Notes: generated by a model from the letters alone, not told the origin. Numbered from the stretch's first letter, positions 41,952 through 52,013 are shown. The stretch is DNA of 64,000 nucleotides from Clostridia bacterium (GCA_017461625.1 JAFTXJ010000002.1:101628-165627), one strand, 5' to 3'. Numbers and translations: made by a program.

Positions 41952-43310
41952 ATGAAGATTGCAGTTATCAACGGAAGCCCAAAGGGTAAATACAGTGTTA
42001 CCTTGCAAACGGTGCTTTATCTTGAAAAGAAATATCCTCAGCACGAGTTTAGTGTTCTTCACGCAGGGCAAAAAATCAAATCCATTGAAAAAGATTTTAC
42101 CCAGGCAAAGGATTTGCTTGAATCCTCTGATGCAGTGTTTTTTTCTTACCCTGTTTATACATTTCTTGCTCCATCTCAGCTTCACCGATTTATTGAGCTT
42201 GTAAAGCTAAACGGTGTTGATCTTAAAGATAAGTATGCAACGCAGATTTCTACATCAAAGCACTTTTATGATGTAACTGCACATAAATATATTGAAGAAA
42301 ATTCTCTTGATATGGGTATGCGTTATATCCGTGGACTTTCAGCCGATATGGAAGATTTGCTCAGTGAAAAAGGCAGGGAAGATGCCGAAAAATTCTTTGA
42401 GCGTTTCCTATGGTCCGTTAAAGAAGAGATTTATACATCTGCTCCGGAAAAGGTGATTTCGTATTCACAGGTTTCTGCAACGCCTGCAACACAAGGCGGA
42501 AATAAAAAGAGTGACAAGGATGTTATCATCCTTACAGATGAAACTGACAATACCTCAAATTTAAGCATGATGATTGAGCGTTTTTGCAACGTGTTTGGTT
42601 ATGATACCAGAGTTGTAAATATTTCTGAATATCCTCTTGCAGGCGGTTGCCTTGGCTGCTTCCGTTGTGCCGTTAGTGAAAAGTGTGTTTATAAAGACGG
42701 ATTTGACACATTCCTTCGTGAAAATATTCAAAAAGCAGATGCCATTGTTTATGCTTTTAAAATTTCAGATCATTCAATGGGTTCACGCTTTAAGATGTAT
42801 GATGACAGAAACTTCTGCAACGGTCACAGAACGGTGACTGTAGGTATGCCTGTAGGTTACCTTGTTTCAGGCAATTATTCAGCTGAAAACAACCTTCGCT
42901 CGGTAATTGAAGCCAGAAGCGAAACAGGCGGCAACTTCCTCTGCGGCGTTGCAACTGATGAAAATAACTCAGACACTCAAATTGATGACCTTGCCAAAAC
43001 TCTCGCCTTTGCTCTTGAAACAAAGCACACTGCTCCGCAGAATTTCTGGGGTGTGGGTGGTATGAAAATTTTCCGTGACCTTATTTATCAGATGCGCGGT
43101 ATGATGAAAGCTGACCACAAGTTTTATAAAAAGCAGGGTATTTATGACTTCCCGCAAAAAAACAAAGGCAAATCAATGCTGATGTATGCCGTTGGTGCCC
43201 TTCTTTCAAGCGAAAAAATTCTTTCGAAAATGGGCAACAAAATGAATGAAGGTATGCTTATGCCTTATGAGCAGATTCTCAAAAAAATGGACTCAAAATA
43301 TAATAATTAA
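41952..43310 (+). CDS. Tandem flavodoxin-like/NADPH-dependent FMN reductase protein
   Basis: 452 residues made of two related flavodoxin-fold halves. The first (1-160) begins KIAVINGSPKGKYSVTLQT, a complete FMN-phosphate loop. The second (about 190-370) has VIILTDETDNTSNLSMM and the Cys-rich CLGCFRCAVSEKC, as in iron-sulfur flavoproteins, although the FMN loop is weak there. A basic helical tail follows. Likely an electron carrier or quinone/nitro-type reductase; the fusion of two domains is less usual than the 180-250 residue single-domain form. It has its own promoter and a terminator. Confidence 0.82.
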   Translation: MKIAVINGSPKGKYSVTLQTVLYLEKKYPQHEFSVLHAGQKIKSIEKDFTQAKDLLESSDAVFFSYPVYTFLAPSQLHRFIELVKLNGVDLKDKYATQISTSKHFYDVTAHKYIEENSLDMGMRYIRGLSADMEDLLSEKGREDAEKFFERFLWSVKEEIYTSAPEKVISYSQVSATPATQGGNKKSDKDVIILTDETDNTSNLSMMIERFCNVFGYDTRVVNISEYPLAGGCLGCFRCAVSEKCVYKDGFDTFLRENIQKADAIVYAFKISDHSMGSRFKMYDDRNFCNGHRTVTVGMPVGYLVSGNYSAENNLRSVIEARSETGGNFLCGVATDENNSDTQIDDLAKTLAFALETKHTAPQNFWGVGGMKIFRDLIYQMRGMMKADHKFYKKQGIYDFPQKNKGKSMLMYAVGALLSSEKILSKMGNKMNEGMLMPYEQILKKMDSKYNN

Positions 43311-43317
43311 AGAAAGA

Positions 43318-43353
43318 GAGCTGACCGGAAAACAGTCAGCTCTTGGTCGTTTT
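43318..43353. terminator. Intrinsic terminator between convergent genes
   Basis: GAGCTGAC / GTCAGCTC with T-rich flanks on both sides. Confidence 0.78.
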
Positions 43354-44224
43354 AAAATCCTCCGTTTACTGTGAGGGTGTTTATCATAAGAATTGAAGTT
43401 GAATCAACCGCCTGACCAAATGCCTTGTAATTATTGAGTCTGATTTCAACAGTATATTCCCATGTGCCTTTGATGATCTTACCGTCTTCATTTATAACCG
43501 CTTTAACAGTAGCATCGGTATAATAAATCTTTGTTTCTTTATCATTTAATTCTAGGGGAAGGTTAAGGTCTGTTAATTGTTTGGTAACAGATGAAATGTC
43601 ACCGACAACGGTGATGGCATGGCCAACGCTGCCGCTTTTATCACTTTCGTGAGGTCCGGAAACCTGGTCTTTCATGTTCATTTCGATAACGGTATTATTG
43701 CCGGATTTATATGCTGTTGCCTTTTTAACGTCCTTGGTCGAAAGGCTTTGATAACCGCCTGTGATTCCGTCTTTGTCTTCAGAATTGTTGGCAAGAAGTT
43801 TATCCATAATTTTGGTAACTCCGTCAAAATTTTTGCCGTTAACCTTGATTTCTTCTATTTTAATTTTGTGTTGAGATTTTGTGCCTGCGTGAGATTTGAG
43901 TGCCGCTTTTTTGTATTCTTCAACAATTCTCTCCGTTGACCAATCAGTAGGGTCATTTGAAACCCTAGCAGTTGTGGTTGTGGTGGTTGTTACTGCTGAT
44001 GTTGAGTTTTCTTCACTCTCTGTTGAAACAGACGTTTCAGAAACATCGGCAGAGGTAGTTGAAGTCACATCCGTTTCATCTGAAACAGTGTCGGTAACAC
44101 TCTGATTAGCGTCGCTTGTTGTGCTCTCTGCAGGAATACCTGTTTCACTGTTATTATTGCAAGCAGCCAGTGAAAAAATCATCAATAAAGACGAAACAAG
44201 AGCAATCACCTTTTTAAAATTCAT
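43352..44224 (-). CDS. Lipoprotein of unknown function
   Basis: 290 residues. Signal peptide with lipobox SLAAC at about residue 21, then a Thr/Ser/Glu-rich linker to about residue 95 (TTTTTTTARVSNDP). A folded part follows with YKSGNNTVIEMNMKDQ and a strand-rich end. No enzyme motif. The DLNLPLELNDKETKIYYTDATVKAVI segment suggests a ligand-binding or assembly domain of the kind seen in Clostridia lipoproteins of unknown role. Single gene. Confidence 0.75.
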   Translation of the reverse strand: MNFKKVIALVSSLLMIFSLAACNNNSETGIPAESTTSDANQSVTDTVSDETDVTSTTSADVSETSVSTESEENSTSAVTTTTTTTARVSNDPTDWSTERIVEEYKKAALKSHAGTKSQHKIKIEEIKVNGKNFDGVTKIMDKLLANNSEDKDGITGGYQSLSTKDVKKATAYKSGNNTVIEMNMKDQVSGPHESDKSGSVGHAITVVGDISSVTKQLTDLNLPLELNDKETKIYYTDATVKAVINEDGKIIKGTWEYTVEIRLNNYKAFGQAVDSTSILMINTLTVNGGF

Positions 44225-44342
44225 ATATCATCACCCAATATCATTACTTTTTTAAAATAATATCAATGCAAATAAGTTTTGTCAAGAACATCAAAGATTT
44301 ACTTTGGCTGAAAATTGTAAATTTGCCGTTGAAATAATATGG

Positions 44343-44371
44343 TTGCGGTTTTGATGCGCTTATGATAAAAT
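44343..44371 (+). promoter_or_regulatory. Promoter of the GH36/GH28-like pair
   Basis: TTGCGG, 17-base spacer, TAAAAT, 55 bases before ATG 44426. Confidence 0.5.
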
Positions 44372-44425
44372 AAAACATAAGTTTATAAAAATATTTGTTA
44401 AGTTATATTTAACGGAGGTTTTCAT

Positions 44426-46495
44426 ATGCTTAATTTTGTAATGGCTGTTATAGTGTTTTTTCAGGGATGTTTCGGAGCGTTTATTACAGAATTGGAAAGA
44501 TTACCTGAAAATAAATATAACGCTGATATTACTTTTGAAAGCATAACAGCTGAAGAAACCAAAATCAGTGAAAATGAAAAACAGCAGTGCCGTCAATGGT
44601 TTAATAAAAATATAAGACTTACCGCCGGCGTAAAAGAGTTACCTTATGATTTTAAAGTCAAAGGCAAGTCGCTTAATAAAAATCTTTCAGATTGGGGTAT
44701 TTCAGTCGGCAATGAAAGTGATATTGGCGAAGTGCATAACGGCGGAAAAACAACTTATGTAACTCTCTCTCATAAATTAAGCTCGCTTGAAGCCACTGTT
44801 GAAGCTACGATTTATGAAGAGAATGCCACTTGTGAATGGACTGTTTTTATTAAAAATCAAGGTGATGACAATTCACCGGTTATCAAAGATTTTTACGCAG
44901 CGAATACTGACTTGAATATAGAAAAAGCAGAGCTTTATTATTCTAAGGGCAGCAAAGATGAACCTTATGATTTTGCTATGATGACGAAAAATCTTACAGC
45001 TTTTTCATCAAAGTTTAATAGTGAAGACGGCAGATCAACCGATAGCTATCTTTCATATTTTAACATAAGCGGCAAAAGAAATGGTGTGATTTTGGGCATC
45101 GGTTGGACAGGATTATGGGAAACGAAAATCAGCGAAGCATTTGGCAATGTTACAATAAAAGCCAAGCAGGAAAAATTTAAAGCATATCTCCTTCCCGGAG
45201 AGGAGGTTCGCTCACCACTCGTGTCACTGAGTTTTTATGACGGCGAAAATCCACTGAAAGGATTCAATGTATTCCGAGAATGGGTAAGTAACTGCGTATA
45301 TCCTGAAAACATACCTGATACAATGACAATGCTTGAATTTTCGGGTCCTGCACATACTCAAACTGCTGAGGAACTTTTCGCTGCGGCAAACGGGTATGAT
45401 CAAAGCACTTATAGTAAGATTGACTATTTCTGGATGGATGCAGGCTGGTATGAGTATAAAGAGGGGTGGCACGATTCTGTTGGCTCGTGGACTCCGAATC
45501 TTAATCGCTTTCCTAACGGAATAGGAGAGGTTTCACAGTTTGCTGCCTCAAAGGGATGCGGTCTTGTGCTTTGGTTTGAGCCTGAACGTGTTCGCAAAGA
45601 TTCGTTGTTTTACATCAAAGGTAAAGAAAATCCGAATTGGCTCATTGAGGTTAAAGATGACGACAACTTTATGTGGAACCTTGCAGAAGATGATGCAGCA
45701 GAATATCTGACAGATTATATTGCGGATTTTCTTATTGAAAACGGAATTTCAATTTACAGGCAGGATTTCAATTTTTCACCTGATTTTTTCTGGAAACAGG
45801 CAGACAAAGAATTTTATGACGGCAGAACGGGAATAACCGAAAACAGATATGTTACAAATCTTTATAAGTATCTTGACGGTCTTTGTGAAAAGGTAGACGG
45901 TTTAATTATTGACAACTGTGCCGCAGGCGGCAGACGCCTTGACCTTGAAATGGTACGCAGAAGTGTACCTGTATGGCGAAGCGACTACAACTGTAACCCT
46001 CACGATAATATTCTTGAAGCAACTCAGGCACAGACTTACGGTATTTCTTTCTGGTTACCTCTTACGGGTACGGTTGTTTACAGTGAAACGGAATATGCAG
46101 CACGAAGCAGCATTATGCCCCTGTGCCTTGAAACTTTCGGCACTGTTCATGGCGAGTATTACGGCGAATATATCAACCAGCGAGCTATGATGAATGAATA
46201 TTATTATCCGCTTTCTTCGGGTAGTTATTATTCTGACAGAATGCTTGCAATGCAGTATTCTGATTATTCTGCTCAAAGCGGAATGGCCCTTGTTTATAAA
46301 CGGGCAGACGTTAAACAGAGTGAATATACTGTTCGGTTCAACGGACTTTCTGTCGATACGGTATATACGGTATATGATTACGATTCACCTGAAACGACGT
46401 TTGAACTAACCGGTAGGACCTTGATGTCTGACGGAATTAAGCTTAGTCTCCCTGACGGAGAAAAAGCATTTATTATTATATTTGAAGCGAAATAG
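44426..46495 (+). CDS. GH36-like alpha-galactosidase
   Basis: 689 residues. Hydrophobic N-terminus (about 3-20) without a clear cleavage site, a beta-sandwich domain to about 290, then the barrel. Catalytic residues are nucleophile D447 in YRQDFN and acid/base D520 in WRSDY; WMDAGW (about 337) and WFEPERV (about 385) are family hallmarks. It removes alpha-linked galactose, or in some relatives N-acetylgalactosamine, from the non-reducing end. It is followed by the GH28-like gene after 12 bases, so both probably attack one glycan. Confidence 0.9.
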   Translation: MLNFVMAVIVFFQGCFGAFITELERLPENKYNADITFESITAEETKISENEKQQCRQWFNKNIRLTAGVKELPYDFKVKGKSLNKNLSDWGISVGNESDIGEVHNGGKTTYVTLSHKLSSLEATVEATIYEENATCEWTVFIKNQGDDNSPVIKDFYAANTDLNIEKAELYYSKGSKDEPYDFAMMTKNLTAFSSKFNSEDGRSTDSYLSYFNISGKRNGVILGIGWTGLWETKISEAFGNVTIKAKQEKFKAYLLPGEEVRSPLVSLSFYDGENPLKGFNVFREWVSNCVYPENIPDTMTMLEFSGPAHTQTAEELFAAANGYDQSTYSKIDYFWMDAGWYEYKEGWHDSVGSWTPNLNRFPNGIGEVSQFAASKGCGLVLWFEPERVRKDSLFYIKGKENPNWLIEVKDDDNFMWNLAEDDAAEYLTDYIADFLIENGISIYRQDFNFSPDFFWKQADKEFYDGRTGITENRYVTNLYKYLDGLCEKVDGLIIDNCAAGGRRLDLEMVRRSVPVWRSDYNCNPHDNILEATQAQTYGISFWLPLTGTVVYSETEYAARSSIMPLCLETFGTVHGEYYGEYINQRAMMNEYYYPLSSGSYYSDRMLAMQYSDYSAQSGMALVYKRADVKQSEYTVRFNGLSVDTVYTVYDYDSPETTFELTGRTLMSDGIKLSLPDGEKAFIIIFEAK

Positions 46496-46507
46496 GAGTA
46501 GATATAT

Positions 46508-48175
46508 ATGAATACTTTATTAAAACCGTTATACACAGTTTTTACTGCGATCTCAATTTTTTTCTCATCTTTGTTTTGCCCTGCAACAATCTACCCTGAA
46601 ACTGCAGGATTAGATTTGGACTATCTTGAGTATCCTCAAGAGGCTATAATCACATTGGAAGAAGCAGGATTAACCGTTGATGAATTTACTTACCGAGCCA
46701 GTGCCGACCATGCGGAATATGTTCAGTCAGGCGGATATGATGACATAAACGGTGTTATTGTTTCACCTTATTACACAGCAAAAATCGGGCAGAAAGATAT
46801 TCCTGTTTATGCTTCAATGGTATTTTTGCGTGCTGATGACACAGGAACACTCCATTCTTTTTCTGAGGTTTATGTTGAGCCTGACAGTGAGTTTTCATTC
46901 AATATTGTACTCACTGGAACCGGAGTAAAGCTCAAAGATGCTCTTGTTTTGCCTGAATCCTTAGGTGTTGAGGCAGAGTGCAAAGATAACGTGGTACGTG
47001 CATCAATCAACAAACCGGGTATTTACACTTTCGTTTTTAACGGTGCTCAGCAGTATTACGGTTATACGCTTTTTGTCAGAGAAAAGGTTGACGAAGAAGC
47101 AGAAATTGCCGAATATATTGAGCAATACGGTGAAGAAAATGTACTTATTGTTGAATCCGGTGTTCACGAAATGGATTATGCCAATTTTGTGGGCTTGGAG
47201 AATATGGTAATCTACCTTAAACAAGGTGCTTATCTTATTGCCAACCATCTTTATGATATTCAGAGCTTTGAGGATGAATCGTTGTATGTTGAATACAGTG
47301 CTTTAACAGAAAATTCAATCGGACTTACAAGATACCCGTTTGTGAATTTTTATAAATGCAAAAACATTATTCTTACAGGTCGCGGTGTGCTTGATATGAC
47401 TCGCCTTGACAGAAGAGAACGCAGAGGTCTTGTGTTTACCGATTGTGAAAGTATTTCTGTTTCAGACCTCAAAATTGTGAACTCGCCTGAGTGGTCATTT
47501 ATCACATATTGTTGCAAAAATGTGGAAATTGACAATGTTGATATTTTAGGTTACAGAGGTAATGCGGACGGATACGCAATCTGCAACACAGAAAATGCTA
47601 CCATTACCAACAGCTTTGTAAGAACTGCTGATGACGAGTTTGATGTAAAAGCTCTTGGCGGAAGAATGGACAGCAATAATATCACTTTTGAAAATTGCAT
47701 TGCCTGGGGAGGCTATGCAAGGTGCTTCGGAATTTGCGGTGAAGTGTATAATAACATTTCAAATGTAACCTTCCGCAACTGCGCTGTTGTTTATCGTGAC
47801 GGTGTGTGGGATAATGACCGTATTGGCTCCCTTGTTATTACAGCCGAAAATTGCTACGGAACAATCGATAACATAGTGTTTGAAAACATCGAAATTTTCC
47901 GTGATGAAGGCAGAGCAATTCTTGTGAAGGTGTATGATGATGAGGCTGAAGATTTTGAAATTAAAAATGTTCAGTTCAAAAACATTACTTATACTTCGTA
48001 TCTGCCTTCAAAAATAGACGGCAATGGTAACAAGTCAAACACTGTAGGTGTCAAGGTTGAAAATGTAATCGGTAACGGCAAAAAAATCAAACGACCGGGA
48101 ATAATGTTTTACACAGGCAGATACTGTGATGTTGAGTTTCAATATGATTCGATTTTTGATTTTTTGAAAGATTGA
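46508..48175 (+). CDS. GH28-like right-handed beta-helix hydrolase, possibly exported
   Basis: 555 residues. Hydrophobic N-terminus (about 5-25), an N-terminal region of about 200 residues (all-beta), then beta-helix rungs with the GH28-type pair NADGYAI and TADDEFD (about 360-385). The later GHG box of polygalacturonases appears as CFGICGEV without the His, and the RIK box as DRIGS. It could therefore cut a substrate other than polygalacturonate. It is coupled to the GH36 gene. A GH49- or lyase-like function is a real alternative. Confidence 0.7.
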   Translation: MNTLLKPLYTVFTAISIFFSSLFCPATIYPETAGLDLDYLEYPQEAIITLEEAGLTVDEFTYRASADHAEYVQSGGYDDINGVIVSPYYTAKIGQKDIPVYASMVFLRADDTGTLHSFSEVYVEPDSEFSFNIVLTGTGVKLKDALVLPESLGVEAECKDNVVRASINKPGIYTFVFNGAQQYYGYTLFVREKVDEEAEIAEYIEQYGEENVLIVESGVHEMDYANFVGLENMVIYLKQGAYLIANHLYDIQSFEDESLYVEYSALTENSIGLTRYPFVNFYKCKNIILTGRGVLDMTRLDRRERRGLVFTDCESISVSDLKIVNSPEWSFITYCCKNVEIDNVDILGYRGNADGYAICNTENATITNSFVRTADDEFDVKALGGRMDSNNITFENCIAWGGYARCFGICGEVYNNISNVTFRNCAVVYRDGVWDNDRIGSLVITAENCYGTIDNIVFENIEIFRDEGRAILVKVYDDEAEDFEIKNVQFKNITYTSYLPSKIDGNGNKSNTVGVKVENVIGNGKKIKRPGIMFYTGRYCDVEFQYDSIFDFLKD

Positions 48176-48191
48176 TTACATCATAAAAAAG

Positions 48192-48228
48192 AAGAGTGCT
48201 CATGAGCGATTTCATGGGCACTCTTTTG
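48192..48228 (+). terminator. Intrinsic terminator
   Basis: AAGAGTGCTCATGA / TCATGGGCACTCTT followed by TTGTAT. Confidence 0.8.
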
Positions 48229-48266
48229 TATATGCAAACTTATATTAATTAATCTGATATGCAGTT

Positions 48267-49388
48267 TCAGTATAAATACCATTGTTTGGATTGATCTTGC
48301 CATTCTTTTACTTTTTTTGCTTCGTGTGCAATAAAGGCTTCTGCATCAAATTCAGCAGAGAAAATTTCATCTGTGCCTAACAGCTCGGCCATAAACGGTG
48401 TCATCTCAAATTTACTGTGAGTTTTGCGTATTGTGTCCAAGAGCCTTATTCCTGTTGCAAAGGGTGAAAAGGTATCTCTGTTTGTAACATGAAGCTGGAT
48501 ACCGCAGCAAAGTTCACCTTCGTAATCTGAAAAAGTTGGTGTGAAGCAACATTCACGAAGAATAATGCCCTCATGCTGACCTACGGCTTTAAGAACTGCA
48601 TCTGTATTGAGCCATGGTGCACCGATCATTTCAAAAGGTTTGGTTGTTCCTCTTCCTTCCGACAGATTCGTTCCCTCAAAAATGCAGGTTCCGATATAGG
48701 CAAACGCAGTATCTGTGGTGGGTATATTCGGTGACGGCTGAATAAAAACGAGGTCGGTATCATCAAAAGTCAAATCTCTTGACCAACCCTCCATAGGAAT
48801 TACGGTAAGATCACATCCTATTTTTTCTGTATCATTCATCATTTTTGCAAACTCGCCAATTGTCAGCCCGGGTCTGGTGGGGGTAGGGAATCTCCCGACA
48901 AAAGAGGAAAATTTTCGGTCAAGCACAGTTCCTTCGGCCTTTATTCCTCCTAGTGGATTCGGACGGTCAAAAACAACAAAACGTATACCGTGTTCGGCAC
49001 ACAGCTTCATACTGTCTGTCATGGTATAAGCATAAGTGTAAAATCTTGCCCCTACATCCTGAATATCAAAAATCACAGTATCCAAGGCAGTGAGTGCCTC
49101 TTCACTAACAGCACTTGAGTCGCCGTAAAGGCTGAACACGGGGAGCCCTGTTCTTTTGTCTGTGTGTGAGTCAACGTTTTCTCCGGCTTGAATATCACCA
49201 CGCACACCATGTTCCGGACCAAAAAGAGCTGTCAGATTACAGCGACTTTTCAGCATATCTATAGTTGGTGTCAAATCACGCAGAACACCTGTCGGGTTGG
49301 TTATCAGTCCGCATTTTCCGTAGAAATCAATGTTATTTTTTGCAACAATATCTGCTCCGCAGAGAACAGTATGTTTTTTTGTTTTCAT
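48267..49388 (-). CDS. namZ: DUF1343 exo-beta-N-acetylmuramidase (NamZ-like, GH171)
   Basis: 373 residues without a signal peptide. Family signatures are CGLITNPTGV (about 26-35), FGPEHGVRGD (about 55), DIQDVGARFYTYAYTM (about 105), FDRPNPLGG (about 135), EGTNLSEGRGTTKPFE (about 242) and the C-terminal HVTNRDTFSP. NamZ releases N-acetylmuramic acid from the non-reducing end of peptidoglycan chains. The lack of a signal peptide suggests recycling of imported muropeptides. It stands alone on the minus strand. Confidence 0.88.
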   Translation of the reverse strand: MKTKKHTVLCGADIVAKNNIDFYGKCGLITNPTGVLRDLTPTIDMLKSRCNLTALFGPEHGVRGDIQAGENVDSHTDKRTGLPVFSLYGDSSAVSEEALTALDTVIFDIQDVGARFYTYAYTMTDSMKLCAEHGIRFVVFDRPNPLGGIKAEGTVLDRKFSSFVGRFPTPTRPGLTIGEFAKMMNDTEKIGCDLTVIPMEGWSRDLTFDDTDLVFIQPSPNIPTTDTAFAYIGTCIFEGTNLSEGRGTTKPFEMIGAPWLNTDAVLKAVGQHEGIILRECCFTPTFSDYEGELCCGIQLHVTNRDTFSPFATGIRLLDTIRKTHSKFEMTPFMAELLGTDEIFSAEFDAEAFIAHEAKKVKEWQDQSKQWYLY

Positions 49389-49494
49389 AATTTACCTTCT
49401 TGCCTCAACTTTTTGAATGACGTTGTTATTGCATCATATTTATATATTATATCAAGCTCGGGCTGCAGGTCAAGCGGAATCAAGACTTTGCCGT

Positions 49495-49530
49495 AAAACA
49501 AAAAACGGACAGCACAAAAGCACTGCCCGT
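49495..49530 (-). terminator. Terminator of the MFS/GH106-like operon
   Basis: Minus strand: ACGGGCAGTGC / GCACTGTCCGT-type stem followed by TTTTTTGTTTT. Nearly identical to the hairpin at 53214-53251. Confidence 0.82.
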
Positions 49531-49542
49531 TTATATATAGCG

Positions 49543-51993
49543 TCAGGTATACAGCGTAACTGGTCCGTACAACCCTCCTGAAACAAGATCTTTAGCATAA
49601 TTCAGTTCGTCCTCAAAATATGGAGATAACTCCTTGATGCTCCGATTGCTGAAGTAATCTGTGTGAATATACCAATTTGCAGATGTGTTAGTTACCGTTA
49701 TTTTTAGTTCATTCTTTTTATCAAGCACGTCTGCAGGTATTTTTATTCTATATGGTGGCATGAAAACTGATCCTAAAGGCTGCCCGTTAAGAATAACCTC
49801 GGCTGCAAAATGCACATCGCCCAGATCAAGCTCACCTTCTTTTTCGGTTTCTTCATCAGGAAGCGTAAACGTTGTTTCATAAACACCGCTTCCGGAATAA
49901 TCGCTACCGATAAAGTCTGCCCAATCACCGAGGTTAACGGAAATCGGATTGTCAGTATGCTTTATAATTTCAAATCCGTTTTTGTTACAGATAAGTTCAA
50001 CATCTTTACAGAAAAAGAAGTCACCTGAAATATTTAAACTTTTACTGAAATTTTTTTTGATTTCGGTATTCGGGATTTCATCTGTAATCAAAATCACAGC
50101 CGTTTCACCTATTTCCGGTGAAAGCTTCAAAATGCCGTTTTCTGCTTCAAAGCGTTGCGGTTTGCCTGTTAATAAATCAAGCAGATAACCGTTAGGAGAA
50201 GGCAGATGAACAACATATTCTTTGCATTCGCCCTTTTCTCGGAAGAAAAAGAATAAATCTGCATTTTCAGCCTTTCTGTGCATTGCCCGCAGACCTTCTC
50301 CATCAATCTGAATTACTGATGTGAGCGAAGAAAGGTTGTGTGTAACTTTTCCGCCGCCTTCGATAAAGCGGTTAAGCACCTTTTTGGTTTCTTCGGGAAT
50401 AAATGCACCTTCAGGGATAACAATGTGTTTATAAACGGCATTGCCCATACATATGCAGCCGTTATCAATTCCGGTTGCGGCTTGTATAACATCATCGTCA
50501 ACAATATCGAAATCTACCACCATATCTTCAAGGGCTCTGCCAAGGGTGTTGAATTTTTTTGATATGGTTTCTGCGTGAATACCGCCCTGAAAATCATAAA
50601 CGGGATAGTAGAGCCCTGTTTCACACACACGCTTACCCACGGTTGAAAGATACGAAATTCGTTCGACGTAGCGATTGAACTGACCGAGATATTGATAATA
50701 TGGTTGATTTTTTGTGAAAACCGGAAGTTCCTGTGCAAGCAGATGATCTTTTCGCCCAAGAGGAAAATTGAACGGATTGAACACATTTATTCCTCGCACA
50801 GCCTGATAACCTATTGTATATCGCATAATATCGTAAGTTACGGCGGCTCCTGCCACTCCGAAAATTTCGCTCATTGCAAGCTTTGTTCCGTTGTGTGCTG
50901 CGGCTGACGATGCGTACCTCGGAAAGAATCCGTTGTATGCATTAAAATCATCTATGTTTGTTATTTTATTTTCAGGGTACAACTGTCGACGGATAATATC
51001 CACACCGGGAATATCCAGGCAACGAAGTGCACGCATAAGGTTAAAATTCCCTCCGCCACGGATACAACCGAGCGGACTGTGATCCATATCCATATGTCCG
51101 GTGAAAGCAATTCCGTGCTCGTTTGCCCATTTTTTGCAAGGTAAAAGAAAATTGTCACAGAATACGCGGCTGCACAAATCGTACCATCGGTGCAGAATAT
51201 TGACATTCTCTTCTGTCGGAGCTTCCTTATGAGCAATTAACGGAAGATGCGGTAATATGGATTCACCGTACAAGGATTCATATTTCTGAGCTAACTCTTT
51301 ATTAAAGGCGGGCGATGGTGCTTTGGGTTCATCTGTGAATACAGCCTTGATAGTTTTGCCAAAAAGACGTTGCATCGATGAAGCATATCTTTCGTGAGTG
51401 ATTTTTATAAAGTAATCCGTTGCATTTTTATTTAATAAATCAGGATAATCTGAATTGCCGCAAATCACTTTTTCTGCGGTATATTCGGTTACAACGGTAT
51501 CTTCAGAGAACACATGCCCTTCTTCAATCATTTCATTGTTATTAAAAAAAGCTGCAAGAATATCAGAATTTGTTTTTTTATAAATGTCACTTGTAAAAAA
51601 GGTTTTTTCATAAGTTTTCAGTGTCTGTCTTGCATATTCAGGGTGATCCTGTAAAACCTTTCCGCAGGCACCTCCTGAAGGCCAGCCTCCTTCGTCATAA
51701 ATCCAGCACAGCATACCGAGAGATTCAGCTTTTTTAACAGCATATGCACAAAGCTCAAAATATTCGGATGAAAGATAGTCAGGAGTAAGGTTGGTTGGCA
51801 TATTATCAGGTCGAAATTCTTTTGGCTCAGGGAGAATATAAAATGCCCGTATTCCGAGATCTTTCATCTCATCAAGCTGTCTGTCAATAATATCGCAGTT
51901 GCAGATGTCATTCCAAACCCATACATATACAGGCGCAAAGGAAACATCAGGTAAACTAAAGCTGTTTATATCAAAATTGTCATTGCTTTTCAT
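49543..51993 (-). CDS. GH106-like alpha-L-rhamnosidase family protein
   Basis: 816 residues, no signal peptide. The N-terminal barrel begins DVSFAPVYVWVWNDICNCDIIDRQLDEM, with YDEGGWPSGGACG (about 98) and KAVFTDEPKAP (about 215) carrying acidic candidates. The C-terminal jelly-roll GVYETTFTLP... NGQPLGSVFMPPYRIKIP (about 705-775) is the galactose-binding-like sandwich of GH106-type proteins. It likely removes rhamnose or a related sugar. It follows an MFS transporter by 20 bases in one operon. Confidence 0.78.
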   Translation of the reverse strand: MKSNDNFDINSFSLPDVSFAPVYVWVWNDICNCDIIDRQLDEMKDLGIRAFYILPEPKEFRPDNMPTNLTPDYLSSEYFELCAYAVKKAESLGMLCWIYDEGGWPSGGACGKVLQDHPEYARQTLKTYEKTFFTSDIYKKTNSDILAAFFNNNEMIEEGHVFSEDTVVTEYTAEKVICGNSDYPDLLNKNATDYFIKITHERYASSMQRLFGKTIKAVFTDEPKAPSPAFNKELAQKYESLYGESILPHLPLIAHKEAPTEENVNILHRWYDLCSRVFCDNFLLPCKKWANEHGIAFTGHMDMDHSPLGCIRGGGNFNLMRALRCLDIPGVDIIRRQLYPENKITNIDDFNAYNGFFPRYASSAAAHNGTKLAMSEIFGVAGAAVTYDIMRYTIGYQAVRGINVFNPFNFPLGRKDHLLAQELPVFTKNQPYYQYLGQFNRYVERISYLSTVGKRVCETGLYYPVYDFQGGIHAETISKKFNTLGRALEDMVVDFDIVDDDVIQAATGIDNGCICMGNAVYKHIVIPEGAFIPEETKKVLNRFIEGGGKVTHNLSSLTSVIQIDGEGLRAMHRKAENADLFFFFREKGECKEYVVHLPSPNGYLLDLLTGKPQRFEAENGILKLSPEIGETAVILITDEIPNTEIKKNFSKSLNISGDFFFCKDVELICNKNGFEIIKHTDNPISVNLGDWADFIGSDYSGSGVYETTFTLPDEETEKEGELDLGDVHFAAEVILNGQPLGSVFMPPYRIKIPADVLDKKNELKITVTNTSANWYIHTDYFSNRSIKELSPYFEDELNYAKDLVSGGLYGPVTLYT

Positions 51994-52013
51994 TTTTGAA
52001 CATCCTTTTGAAA

